64,000 nucleotides of DNA, from the NCBI RefSeq assembly GCF_000974445.1, contig NZ_BBOJ01000010.1, positions 248,001 to 312,000 of the forward strand, in the 5' to 3' direction. A model generated the notes under the pieces. The model made no database searches. It worked only from the letters and a program-made list of their open reading frames with translations, and was not told the DNA's origin. The stretch's first letter is position 1. Every line of letters begins with the position of its first letter. This document shows, piece after piece, positions 18,103-25,428 of the stretch. The DNA is from Lentzea aerocolonigenes (GTDB taxonomy: Bacteria; Actinomycetota; Actinomycetes; Mycobacteriales; Pseudonocardiaceae). The position numbers and the translations under genes were made by a program.

Positions 18103-18290
18103 CCACCAAAACGCCACCAGACCGCCACCAAAAGCCCACAACAACGCCACCGACGATCTTGAGTGATCATTTCAAGCCGCCACGAAGATCAGTCAGTTAC
18201 ACGTCGGCAGCCTCCATCAAGATCGTTCGATGACCACGGAAGACGTTCATTGAACTGCTGCGACGATGTTTTGGTGGCGTTTTGGTGGCG
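18103..18290. repeat. Inverted and tandem CGCCACCAAAA repeats in divergent intergenic region
   Basis: CCACCAAAACGCCACCA (18103-18119) has an exact 17-base inverted copy at 18272-18288, with a ~150-base relatively AT-rich middle. The 11-mer TTTTGGTGGCG is tandemly repeated at 18269-18279 and 18280-18290 and occurs inverted at 18123-18133; a related GCCACC lies near 18145. The array fills the 537-base gap (18046-18582) between the leftward transfer operon and the rightward methyltransferase genes. Candidates are an operator array for the sigma-like regulator, an origin of transfer, or an iteron-type replication origin. The rest of the gap (18300-18582) shows no supported gene. Confidence 0.6.
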
Positions 18291-18582
18291 ATCCAGTGGC
18301 GGAGCAATGCCGCCAAGAGGCAGTACGGGCCGACGTCTCGAACCCTGCGGCGAAACTTTGCCTAGGTTGATCTTGCGGCTTTTTTGGCAAGGCACTCTCC
18401 GGCTCTCCGCGCGGGTGTACTGCGCGAGCCCCCTTTGCTTGCAGCCTCACTGGCTATCGGGACAAAAATTTCCCGAAAAAGTCGGGTATGCAGTGTTGAA
18501 AAACGGGCCGTTTTTCGGAGTTGGGGGGTGTACGAGGGCGCCGCATCGCCAGGCGCACCCCCACGGCTCTTGTGAGGAATCC

Positions 18583-19683
18583 ATGGCTCAGTCAGACAAC
18601 ACCGCTCGTCGTGCCCGTCGGCACGGACCGACGCGACGCGACGACTCCACCCGCCCGACGAACAGCCGCACCGCCACCACCGCCGAGGCCGAGCGCCGCC
18701 CCTATCCGACCGCCCCGTCCACCACCAGGATCAGCCCCGCGACACCCGGCGCGCCCAGCGCCCGTGCCCGGTCGCGCGGCTCGGCCCCGACGCCCGCCCC
18801 GGCGACGGTGTGGACGGCCGGCCCGGCGCCGATCGACCTCGACGCGACCTGGCCGGCACCGTTCATCGAGAAGATCGTCCACGCGTTCAGCAAGCCCGGC
18901 GGACAAGTCGCGCTCCTGCCCTGGCCGACCGCACTCCCGTCCCCCGATGACCGTCCGCGGCTCACGCCGATCTTCTCCGACGCGGTGCTCAGGCACGCCC
19001 CGAAGGCCGAGTCCGATGACGCGCTGGCCGACGCGCTCGCCTCCGTCGAGGAACTCGGCCGGAGCGGTCGCGTGGTGCGCGTCGCGGCAGATCCGAGCAT
19101 CACCGGTCCGGGAACGCGACCGTTCTGGGCCGACCTCGTAGGTGACTCCGACCACGCGGCCGTGACCGACGCTGCACCCTCGCTCTCGGGCCTCAACTCC
19201 GAGCTCCCCGGCGGAGTCCAGGGCGGGGCTGCGGACACCGACTTGATCATCACGAGTCTGCGTCCCGAGCACGGCGGCGACCGGTTCAGCGATCTGGTGG
19301 CGCTGGTCGCGGCCCGGCTGCTGCGGGTCGGCGGCATCCTCGTCGTGCTCACTCACTGTGACTGGTCCGCTGGTGAGCTGATCGACCCGAGCGGCGCGGT
19401 CGTGGCCTCGGCGCAGAACGCCGACCTGCTCTACCTGCAGCACGTCGTGGCCCTGCACGCACCGGTGCGCGACGGCCGGTTCGCCGACGACCCGCTCACC
19501 GATCCCGATGGCCCGGCAGCCGAGAACGAGGCTCGCACCCGTCACCGCGCGGTCGTGCGCGGGCTGCCCGAACCCCATCAGCGCATCCACTCCGACGTCC
19601 TGGTTTTCGCTCAGCCGCACGACCACGAACCGGCTCGCCTGAGCCCCGGCGACGCTGCGCGCCAGAACGGAGTCATCCGATGA
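18583..19683 (+). CDS. Degenerate methyltransferase-like partner protein
   Basis: A 366-residue protein. The first ~80 residues are basic, Ser/Thr/Arg/Pro-rich and disordered. The rest looks like the C-terminal half of a class I methyltransferase: DLIITSLRPEHGG occupies the place of the TSPPYG motif IV of the next gene, and LLRVGGILVVLTHC matches the strand after it. No glycine-rich SAM-binding motif I is visible and the catalytic S/D-P-P-Y is replaced by SLRP, so it is probably inactive and structural. Its stop overlaps the start of the real methyltransferase (ATGA 19680-19683), suggesting a two-subunit enzyme. ATG 18583 has GAGGAA upstream; the 140-residue upstream extension looks non-coding. 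Confidence 0.6.
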   Translation: MAQSDNTARRARRHGPTRRDDSTRPTNSRTATTAEAERRPYPTAPSTTRISPATPGAPSARARSRGSAPTPAPATVWTAGPAPIDLDATWPAPFIEKIVHAFSKPGGQVALLPWPTALPSPDDRPRLTPIFSDAVLRHAPKAESDDALADALASVEELGRSGRVVRVAADPSITGPGTRPFWADLVGDSDHAAVTDAAPSLSGLNSELPGGVQGGAADTDLIITSLRPEHGGDRFSDLVALVAARLLRVGGILVVLTHCDWSAGELIDPSGAVVASAQNADLLYLQHVVALHAPVRDGRFADDPLTDPDGPAAENEARTRHRAVVRGLPEPHQRIHSDVLVFAQPHDHEPARLSPGDAARQNGVIR

Positions 19684-20777
19684 CCAGCGTGCCGCACCCG
19701 AACCCCGCCCAGCCCACACACCACCGTCCAGAAGGCACGCCCGTGGCAGACGACAGCGCCCCGCACACCCTGTCCGACACCCCGACATCGACCCGCACCG
19801 GCAACCCGGCGGACGGCTTGGTGCGGGAGCCCGCGGTGTCGGTGTGGACGACCGCGCAGACCTCTCCGGCCGCCCAGCGCAAGGGCCGCTATGTGCCTGA
19901 GTCGACCGCGCATCCGGCCAAGATGCTCCCGGCTGTCGCCGCGCACGCCATCGCCCACTACACCCAGCCGGGCGATCTGGTGCTCGACCCGATGTGCGGC
20001 ATCGGCACCACGCTCGTCGAAGCCGTGCACGCCGGACGCCGCGCCGCTGGCATCGAGTATGAACCGCACTGGGTCGACGTCGCCCGCGCCAACCTCGTCC
20101 TCGCTCACCAGGCCGGGGTGGCGCATGAGGGCCGGGTGTTCCACGGCGACGCCCGCCAGATCGGCACGCTTCTGCCTCCGGAGTACCTCGGGCAGGCCGC
20201 GCTCGTCGTCACGTCCCCGCCGTACGGACCGTCCACCCACGGACAGGTCGCGGTCGCACCGGGCAAAGGCATCCAGAAGTACCACCACCTCTACGGCAAC
20301 ACCCTCGACCGCGGCAACCTCGCCAACATCGGCCACCACCGGCTGCTGTCCGGCTTCACCCGCATCCTCGCCGGACTCGTCCCATACCTGCGACCCGGCG
20401 GGCACATCGCCATCACCATCCGGCCCTGGCGCGAACACGCCGAACTCATCGACCTGCCCTCACAGATCCTCGCCTGCGGACTGCACGCCGGCCTGATCCC
20501 GGTCGAGCGATGCGTCGCACTGCTCGCACGCGCTGCTGAACACGACCTCGTCGCGAGGGGCTCGTTCTTCCAACGCGACTTCATCCGCAAACAACGCGAA
20601 GCCGGACTGCCGCTCCACCTCATCGCGCACGAGGACGTTCTCCTGCTTCGCACCCCGCTCTTTTCCCAGAGTTCGCGCGAACTCAGGTGTTCTCAGCGCG
20701 AACCCGGTGCTCCGGTGCGGTCAGTGTGCCATGTGGACACCCGAGTTGCGCGGGAAGCCGGGGCGGTGGCTTCGTGA
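19680..20777 (+). CDS. DNA methyltransferase (N4-cytosine / N6-adenine class, TRM11-like)
   Basis: The 365-residue product has SAM-binding motif I (DPMCGIGTT, about 103-111), the acidic GIEYEPHWVD strand, a GDARQ motif and catalytic motif IV (TSPPYG, about 178-183). This is the order and motif set of amino-methyltransferases acting on the exocyclic amine of adenine or cytosine in DNA. No nuclease is encoded beside it, so it may be an orphan or anti-restriction modification enzyme, perhaps paired with the degenerate protein upstream. The last ~37 residues (after HEDVLLLRTP) run into the convergent recombinase gene and look like readthrough sequence, so the original C-terminus may have been altered by insertion. 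Confidence 0.75.
   Translation: MTSVPHPNPAQPTHHRPEGTPVADDSAPHTLSDTPTSTRTGNPADGLVREPAVSVWTTAQTSPAAQRKGRYVPESTAHPAKMLPAVAAHAIAHYTQPGDLVLDPMCGIGTTLVEAVHAGRRAAGIEYEPHWVDVARANLVLAHQAGVAHEGRVFHGDARQIGTLLPPEYLGQAALVVTSPPYGPSTHGQVAVAPGKGIQKYHHLYGNTLDRGNLANIGHHRLLSGFTRILAGLVPYLRPGGHIAITIRPWREHAELIDLPSQILACGLHAGLIPVERCVALLARAAEHDLVARGSFFQRDFIRKQREAGLPLHLIAHEDVLLLRTPLFSQSSRELRCSQREPGAPVRSVCHVDTRVAREAGAVAS
20679..20689 (+). repeat. 11-base direct repeat, left copy (recombinase module)
   Basis: GAACTCAGGTG occurs here, four bases before the end of the zinc-finger recombinase gene, and again at 23945-23955 beyond the start of the first recombinase gene. It is adjacent to a 12-base palindrome (GTTCGCGCGAAC, 20671-20682). 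It is a candidate crossover core or target duplication; an 11-base match can also arise by chance. Confidence 0.3.
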
Positions 20778-22378
20778 GGGTGTTCCAACAGCAGTCGCGC
20801 GTTGGTGGCGTAGCGGATCGCGGTTGTCTCGGCGATGCCGAACACCTCGGCGAGATGCAGCGGATCGAAGCCGACGGCCAGTGCCTCCTCGAGCTGCCGG
20901 TCGATCCGCAGGCGCTCCACAGTGGCCGTAAGCCCACGCAGGTTCAGCAGGAACGCCGCGCTGACAGGGCCGTGCCGCAACGCGCTTTCCTTACTGAGCA
21001 ACAGATGCAGGTTCGCGGTGTGCGGCCAGCGGAGTGCGCGGTAGGCCAGCCACTCGCGCAGCACCTGGTAGGTCAGCTCGTCCAGCGGCCGCTCGTGACC
21101 GGCGATCGTCAGACGTCGACTGGCGAGGTCGACGTCGGTGGTCTGCATGGCGCGGATCTCGCCCGGCCGCGCGGCGTGGATCGCGGCCAGCGTCACGAAC
21201 ACGCGTGCGTCCGGTGCGCTCGTGGCGGCAACGGCGGCGGTGATGTCGGCCGGGTCAAGAGGCTGCCACACGGGGTGATCCCGCTTGCCCAGTTTGAGTC
21301 CGGTGGCGGGATTGCGGAAAATGACGCCGCCACGGCGGGCCCAGCCGAACAGCGACCGCAGCGCGGTCACCGTGCTGCGGCGAGCCTCGCCGCGCACTGT
21401 GTCGAGCACGGCCAGCACGTCATCTCGGGTGACCTCCCGCAGATGGTCGTAACGGGTCGACCACTCCAGCAGCGAGGGCCGCAACAGCCGCAGGTAGGAA
21501 CGAGCAGTGTCCGGCGCACGGGGCTTGCTGCGGGGACCGCCGACGTGCAGTTGCCGCGCCCACCGGCCGGTGTCGTGCCCGATCGCAGGGGCAAGGCCGT
21601 CGAGTTTGACGTCCAGCCAGTTCTCGAAGGTCGAGGTCTGGTCCTCAGCCACGATCTGCATGGTGCGCAGGATCTCCAGCGCGTACTCGGTGTTCGCGCT
21701 GTAGCGCGACGCGACCGCACACACGTCGGTGGCGCGGATCAACTCGCCATGACTGTGCTGGGCCAGCAGCCTGACCAGTGTGCGTTGCATCCCGCGTCGC
21801 ACTGTGGGTTGCCAGCCGCGCACCTCGGCCAGCCGGTCGGCCAGGTGCAGCGCCCAGGCCAGCCATGGGTTGTCCGGCGCCGGATGGCGGCGCAGATCGA
21901 ACTGCACCACCAGGTAGTCGCGGCCGAGCGGCTCGTCGAACAACACCAGCTGGGTCCAGCGGATGCCTGGGCGCACCGCGACAGCAGGCGACGGCTTGGG
22001 CGGGCGCCCCTTCACCCCATGCCGACGGGGCGTGCTGCGCGGCAGACCGCGGCGCTTGGTCATGCCGGCCAGGAAGAGTTGGTGGCATCGAACGTTCGGC
22101 AGGTAGGGCGCCAGCACGACCTGCGACCGTGCGTTCTCGGCGATCGCAGCACGGTCTTCGCGGGCCTGGCACCAGCACAACCGGCAGTAGCCGGACTTCA
22201 ACGGCACGCGGCGCCGGCAGGCGCCACAGTCGCCGAGTTGGTGCCCGAACCGCGGGGCGGAGAAGTTGTAGCAGGCAAGGCACACGCCACGGGCGTGGGT
22301 CAGGCCCCACGCCAAGCACTCCGCACAGTTGCTCACCGTCCGGGGAATCTTCGGTCCGGTCCCGTCACGAGCCACCAT
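20693..22378 (-). CDS. Zinc-finger tyrosine-recombinase-like protein (TnpB-like)
   Basis: A 561-residue protein. The N-terminus (about 17-67) has four CxxC knuckles (CAEC, CLAC, CGAC, CRLC), enough for two zinc sites. A core-binding SAM-like region lies at about 230-345, and a catalytic-like C-terminal domain from ~350 has the first active-site arginine in HAARPGEIRAM. The later HxxRH box and the nucleophilic Tyr are not recognisable: the region reads DPLHLAEVFGIAETTAIRYA. It is probably a catalytically weak or dead recombinase subunit, like the second protein of Tn554-type systems. It follows the XRE gene by three bases and is transcribed with it. Confidence 0.6.
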   Translation of the reverse strand: MVARDGTGPKIPRTVSNCAECLAWGLTHARGVCLACYNFSAPRFGHQLGDCGACRRRVPLKSGYCRLCWCQAREDRAAIAENARSQVVLAPYLPNVRCHQLFLAGMTKRRGLPRSTPRRHGVKGRPPKPSPAVAVRPGIRWTQLVLFDEPLGRDYLVVQFDLRRHPAPDNPWLAWALHLADRLAEVRGWQPTVRRGMQRTLVRLLAQHSHGELIRATDVCAVASRYSANTEYALEILRTMQIVAEDQTSTFENWLDVKLDGLAPAIGHDTGRWARQLHVGGPRSKPRAPDTARSYLRLLRPSLLEWSTRYDHLREVTRDDVLAVLDTVRGEARRSTVTALRSLFGWARRGGVIFRNPATGLKLGKRDHPVWQPLDPADITAAVAATSAPDARVFVTLAAIHAARPGEIRAMQTTDVDLASRRLTIAGHERPLDELTYQVLREWLAYRALRWPHTANLHLLLSKESALRHGPVSAAFLLNLRGLTATVERLRIDRQLEEALAVGFDPLHLAEVFGIAETTAIRYATNARLLLEHPHEATAPASRATRVSTWHTDRTGAPGSR

Positions 22379-22381
22379 CGT

Positions 22382-22711
22382 TCAGGCCGGCGGCATCGAT
22401 CGGCCGCCACGTCGGCGTGGCACCACCCGCATCGGGCGAGGTGCCGAGGCCACCGCCGCATCCTGCTGGCCGGTGTTCTCCGGCAGAGCGACCTTGTCCG
22501 GTTCCGGGACGAGCAGCTCACCGATCGGGCAGCCCAGCACCGCGCAGATGACATCGAGGTCGTCCAGCTTGAGCGAGACCGGCTGCCCGGACCACAGATA
22601 GGACATCTTGCCCGCGGAGATCACCAGCCCGCGCTCGGCGAGCAGGCGTTGCAACTCGGAGGCCTTCCAGATGCCCCGGTTCGCCGCGGCCAGCCGCATG
22701 TTCCACCGCAC
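22382..22711 (-). CDS. XRE-family HTH protein of the recombinase module
   Basis: A 109-residue protein with a Cro/C1-type helix-turn-helix in residues ~15-68 (KASELQRLLAERGLVIS, then KMSYLWSGQP and LDVICAVLGCPIGELL), followed by a basic, disordered tail. It starts directly after the stop of the first recombinase and ends three bases before the second, so all three form one transcription unit. It may control or assist recombination like TnpC of Tn554. Regulation of the module is inference. Confidence 0.7.
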   Translation of the reverse strand: MRWNMRLAAANRGIWKASELQRLLAERGLVISAGKMSYLWSGQPVSLKLDDLDVICAVLGCPIGELLVPEPDKVALPENTGQQDAAVASAPRPMRVVPRRRGGRSMPPA

Positions 22712-23782
22712 TCAGACCAGCCCCTGCAAACGGCCCGCCGCTCGCGCCTGACCCGCCAGCCAGGCCTGCTCGGCATGTTCGCGGTGCACGTGCACGTAGC
22801 GCATCGTGGTCGCGATCCACGCATGCCCGAGCGTCTCCTGGATCGCGACCAGGTCCATTCCGTTCAGGTACAGCTGCGACGCGCAAAAGTGCCGCAGCAC
22901 ATGCGGAGTGAGCCGGCCGTTCCAGTCCGGCAGGTGCGCCCGCGTCGCCGCCGCCAGCGCACCGCGCAAGGTGTTCTTGCCCAACCGGCGTCCTGCCGCA
23001 CCCTTGCGGCGCTCGGAGGGAAACAACGGCGCCCCCGGCCGGGTGTGGTCGTCGTCGAACTGGCCCCACACGTCCTCGACGTACCACTGCAGGGTCCGGT
23101 CGGCTCCGTTGATCAGCGGCACCACACGTTCGCGCGGGCCCGAACCACGTGCTCCCTTTCCGTACCGCACATGGAGCTTGCCGAAGCGGCCCAGCTCCCA
23201 CTTGATATCGGCCAGGTCCAGGTTGCGCACCTCGTTGGCGCGCAACCCGATCTCGGCCATCAGCCGGGCCGCCGCGTAGTTGCGCGCGGTCGGCGCGAAC
23301 TTGCGGCACGCCACCAGCTCTTCAGCCCAGCCAGCGAACAGCCGTTCCACCTCCGCGACCACAGGCGGGATGCGCAGCCGCGCGTCCTTGCCGCCCCGTG
23401 GCCGGTTCATCTCGTCGATCGGGCACGTCACCACGCGACCGGTCAGCGCGTGCAACTCGGCCTGATGGCGCAGCTCCAGGAACGCGAAGTACGTCGTCAA
23501 CGCCGAGGTCCGCGCGTGACGCGTACCGCTGGCCGCACGCCGCAGCACCTGCCCGAAGTAGCTATCGGCGTCAGGCGGTTCCATCTCCCACAACGGGCGG
23601 CCGAACCACTCGCGGATCTGCTCCAGGTTGCTGATCTCGCCGCGGATCGTGCCGTCCGACAGCCCCGCCGACGCACGGGCGAGGACGAACTCGGCAAGCA
23701 GGTCGGTCTCGAAATCCGCCAGCTCCTCCGCGCTCGCGGGTCGCCGCGCCTCACGTAGGTCCCGCACGACCGACAGCGCCAA
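22712..23782 (-). CDS. Tyrosine recombinase (TnpA/XerC-like) of the second module
   Basis: A 356-residue recombinase with an N-terminal core-binding domain (about 20-115) and a C-terminal catalytic domain. All main active-site elements are visible: Arg in GLRANEVRN, HVLRH, LGHAW and the nucleophilic Tyr in TTMRYVHVH. It cuts and rejoins DNA by a covalent Tyr-DNA intermediate. It is separate from the element's main integrase at 27.5 kb and stands first in a three-gene operon with an XRE protein and a zinc-finger recombinase-like protein. The set resembles Tn554/RIT-style multi-recombinase elements and may be an element inside the element. Confidence 0.8.
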   Translation of the reverse strand: MALSVVRDLREARRPASAEELADFETDLLAEFVLARASAGLSDGTIRGEISNLEQIREWFGRPLWEMEPPDADSYFGQVLRRAASGTRHARTSALTTYFAFLELRHQAELHALTGRVVTCPIDEMNRPRGGKDARLRIPPVVAEVERLFAGWAEELVACRKFAPTARNYAAARLMAEIGLRANEVRNLDLADIKWELGRFGKLHVRYGKGARGSGPRERVVPLINGADRTLQWYVEDVWGQFDDDHTRPGAPLFPSERRKGAAGRRLGKNTLRGALAAATRAHLPDWNGRLTPHVLRHFCASQLYLNGMDLVAIQETLGHAWIATTMRYVHVHREHAEQAWLAGQARAAGRLQGLV

Positions 23783-24082
23783 CTCGCACCCCTCGTGTTC
23801 ATCACGACCGAGATCACTTCAACATCACGGAGATCGGTTCATGAATCCTGAAGTTGAGTCAATACGAGCCAAGATCACCCAAACGAGCACAGACGGCCAG
23901 CTCCAAACCACAATGGACAGTTTGGGAGGCAGCCAAGACCGGCGGAACTCAGGTGATGTCGGACTTCGCCCGACCACGACGGCTCGACCGAACTCTGAAG
24001 TACGCAGGCGTCCGGCTCCTGCCTACCTGCCCCGGATCGCCCGATCCGACGCCGGAGGCGACGAAGGATCCGGGCGGGCGGC
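23783..24082. other. Intergenic region upstream of recombinase module
   Basis: This 300-base gap is more AT-rich than its surroundings (about 23.81-23.95 kb). It should hold the leftward promoter of the recombinase operon and possibly one end of that module, because the second GAACTCAGGTG copy lies at 23945-23955. An open frame at 23854-24192 is not supported by any motif. No hairpin was found. Confidence 0.3.
23945..23955 (+). repeat. 11-base direct repeat, right copy (recombinase module)
   Basis: This is the second copy of GAACTCAGGTG; the two copies bracket the three-gene recombinase operon at 20693-23782. See the left copy at 20679-20689 for the caveats. Confidence 0.3.
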
Positions 24083-25405
24083 ATGAAGACACGGCCACGC
24101 AGTGCCCGGTCAGAACCAGAGCACGAGCCGAACTACGCCGACATCCTCAGCATCGCGACTGCGGAGACGGGGTCAGTCGCCGAGCGTCCTGAGCTGGCCG
24201 TGGGATCTCTGTGCACTGGTTATGGCGGACTGGACCTCGGGGTCCTCGCCGCACTCGGCAGTGGCCGCATCGCTTGGTGCGCCGACCCCGACCCGCACAT
24301 CGCCCAAATCCTCGCCGCACGGATGCCGGGCGTGTCCAACCTCGGCGATATCCGCGCCGTCGACTGGACGACCGTGGAACCAGTCGACGTCCTCACTGCG
24401 GGCTGGCCGTGTCAGGACATCTCCGCCGCCGGACGGCGAGCGGGCATCGAGAAAGGCACACGCAGTGGACTGTGGACCAACGTCATGGATTGCGTTCGGG
24501 TACTACGACCAGCGTTGCTGGTGCTGGAGAATGTCGCCGCGCTTCGCTGGCGCAACGGAGGACTCCACCGTGTACTCGGCGACCTGGCCGAAGCGGGGTA
24601 TGACGCGCTCTGGCGTAGCGTTCGCGCGGCCGACGTCGGCGCCCCACACCGACGCGAACGCGTGTTCCTGCTCGCCTGGCCTCGCACTGGCACCGCGACG
24701 CATGCTGCCGACGCCGCAAGCACGCGACGGCGACAACCGCGGGGCAGCCGACCCGGTGCGCCGTCGGCAGCTCGGTCATCAGGTCAGCTTGCACGACGCG
24801 GTGAACAGCGTCATCAAGCTGCTGCCCACGCCGACGGCGTCGGATGCGAAGGCCTCTACTCACGTGAACCAGAAGGGCGGCCCGTCGCTGTGCGACGAGT
24901 GCCGGGCGCTCCAGAACGCGACGTCCCACAACACATCAGCGGACCAGTTGATGTATCTGCCGACGCCTCGCGCGACCGATGGGACGAAGGGGTGCCCAGC
25001 ACAACGTGGGTCCAAAGGCGACTTGATGCTGCCCTCGGCGATCATCCGCTTGCTGTCACAGGGCAAGACGGAGAACGCCGCGTAGATGCGAGTGTCGATT
25101 GGGGCGACTACACCCCGGCGGTGCGCCGATGGGAACAGCTGCTCGACAGACCGGCGCCCGACCCCACGCAACCTGGGCGGCACGGCCGCCCCGTACTCGC
25201 TCCGGCCTTCGTCGAACACCTCATGGGCCTACCGCCGGGGTGGGTCTCCGCGGTCCAACTCCCCCGCACAGCTCAACTCCGCGCTCTGGGAAACGGCGTG
25301 GTCCCTCAGCAAGCAACCCTCGCGATCTCGCTACTGCTCAACGACCTCACCGAGCTACTTGGCTTTGAGTTCGCGATCGAGCACGCCGGAGTGGCGGCTG
25401 CGTGA
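24083..25405 (+). CDS. C5-cytosine DNA methyltransferase with out-of-frame centre
   Basis: The 440-codon frame has motif I (CTGYGGLDLG, about 48-57), motif IV with the catalytic Cys (GWPCQDIS, about 106-113), motif VI (ENV near 149), motif VIII (RRERVFLLA near 190) and motif X (GNGVVPQQA near 402). In between, residues ~205-335 in this frame are low-complexity, whereas the +1 frame reads MLPTPQARDGDNRG, later LLPTPTASD, and LPTPRATDGTKG. These are the signature of the target-recognition region in phage and actinobacterial C5 methylases. Two compensating frameshifts are thus implied, near 24.67-24.71 kb and near 25.05-25.09 kb. Sequencing error or a decaying gene are both possible; if real, target recognition would be lost while the frame stays open. 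Confidence 0.7.
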   Translation: MKTRPRSARSEPEHEPNYADILSIATAETGSVAERPELAVGSLCTGYGGLDLGVLAALGSGRIAWCADPDPHIAQILAARMPGVSNLGDIRAVDWTTVEPVDVLTAGWPCQDISAAGRRAGIEKGTRSGLWTNVMDCVRVLRPALLVLENVAALRWRNGGLHRVLGDLAEAGYDALWRSVRAADVGAPHRRERVFLLAWPRTGTATHAADAASTRRRQPRGSRPGAPSAARSSGQLARRGEQRHQAAAHADGVGCEGLYSREPEGRPVAVRRVPGAPERDVPQHISGPVDVSADASRDRWDEGVPSTTWVQRRLDAALGDHPLAVTGQDGERRVDASVDWGDYTPAVRRWEQLLDRPAPDPTQPGRHGRPVLAPAFVEHLMGLPPGWVSAVQLPRTAQLRALGNGVVPQQATLAISLLLNDLTELLGFEFAIEHAGVAAA

Positions 25406-25428
25406 CCCCGAAGCGAATCGCGTCGTGC

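Noticed and set aside
18046-18300. CRISPR array from the short repeats near 18.1-18.3 kb
   Set aside because: Repeats are 11-17 bases, partly inverted and not evenly spaced, and no cas genes are nearby.
20671-20682. GTTCGCGCGAAC palindrome as a LexA box
   Set aside because: Half-sites are in the wrong orientation and spacing for TCGAAC-N4-GTTCGA.
20687-23758. 1023-codon open frame on the plus strand
   Set aside because: It is antisense to the three recombinase-module genes, low in complexity (Arg/Gln/His/Pro-rich) and has no domain. High GC keeps the opposite strand open.
23854-24192. Possible 112-codon gene before the C5 methyltransferase
   Set aside because: Ser/Pro/Arg-rich, no motif, no good ribosome-binding site, and it overlaps the methyltransferase start.
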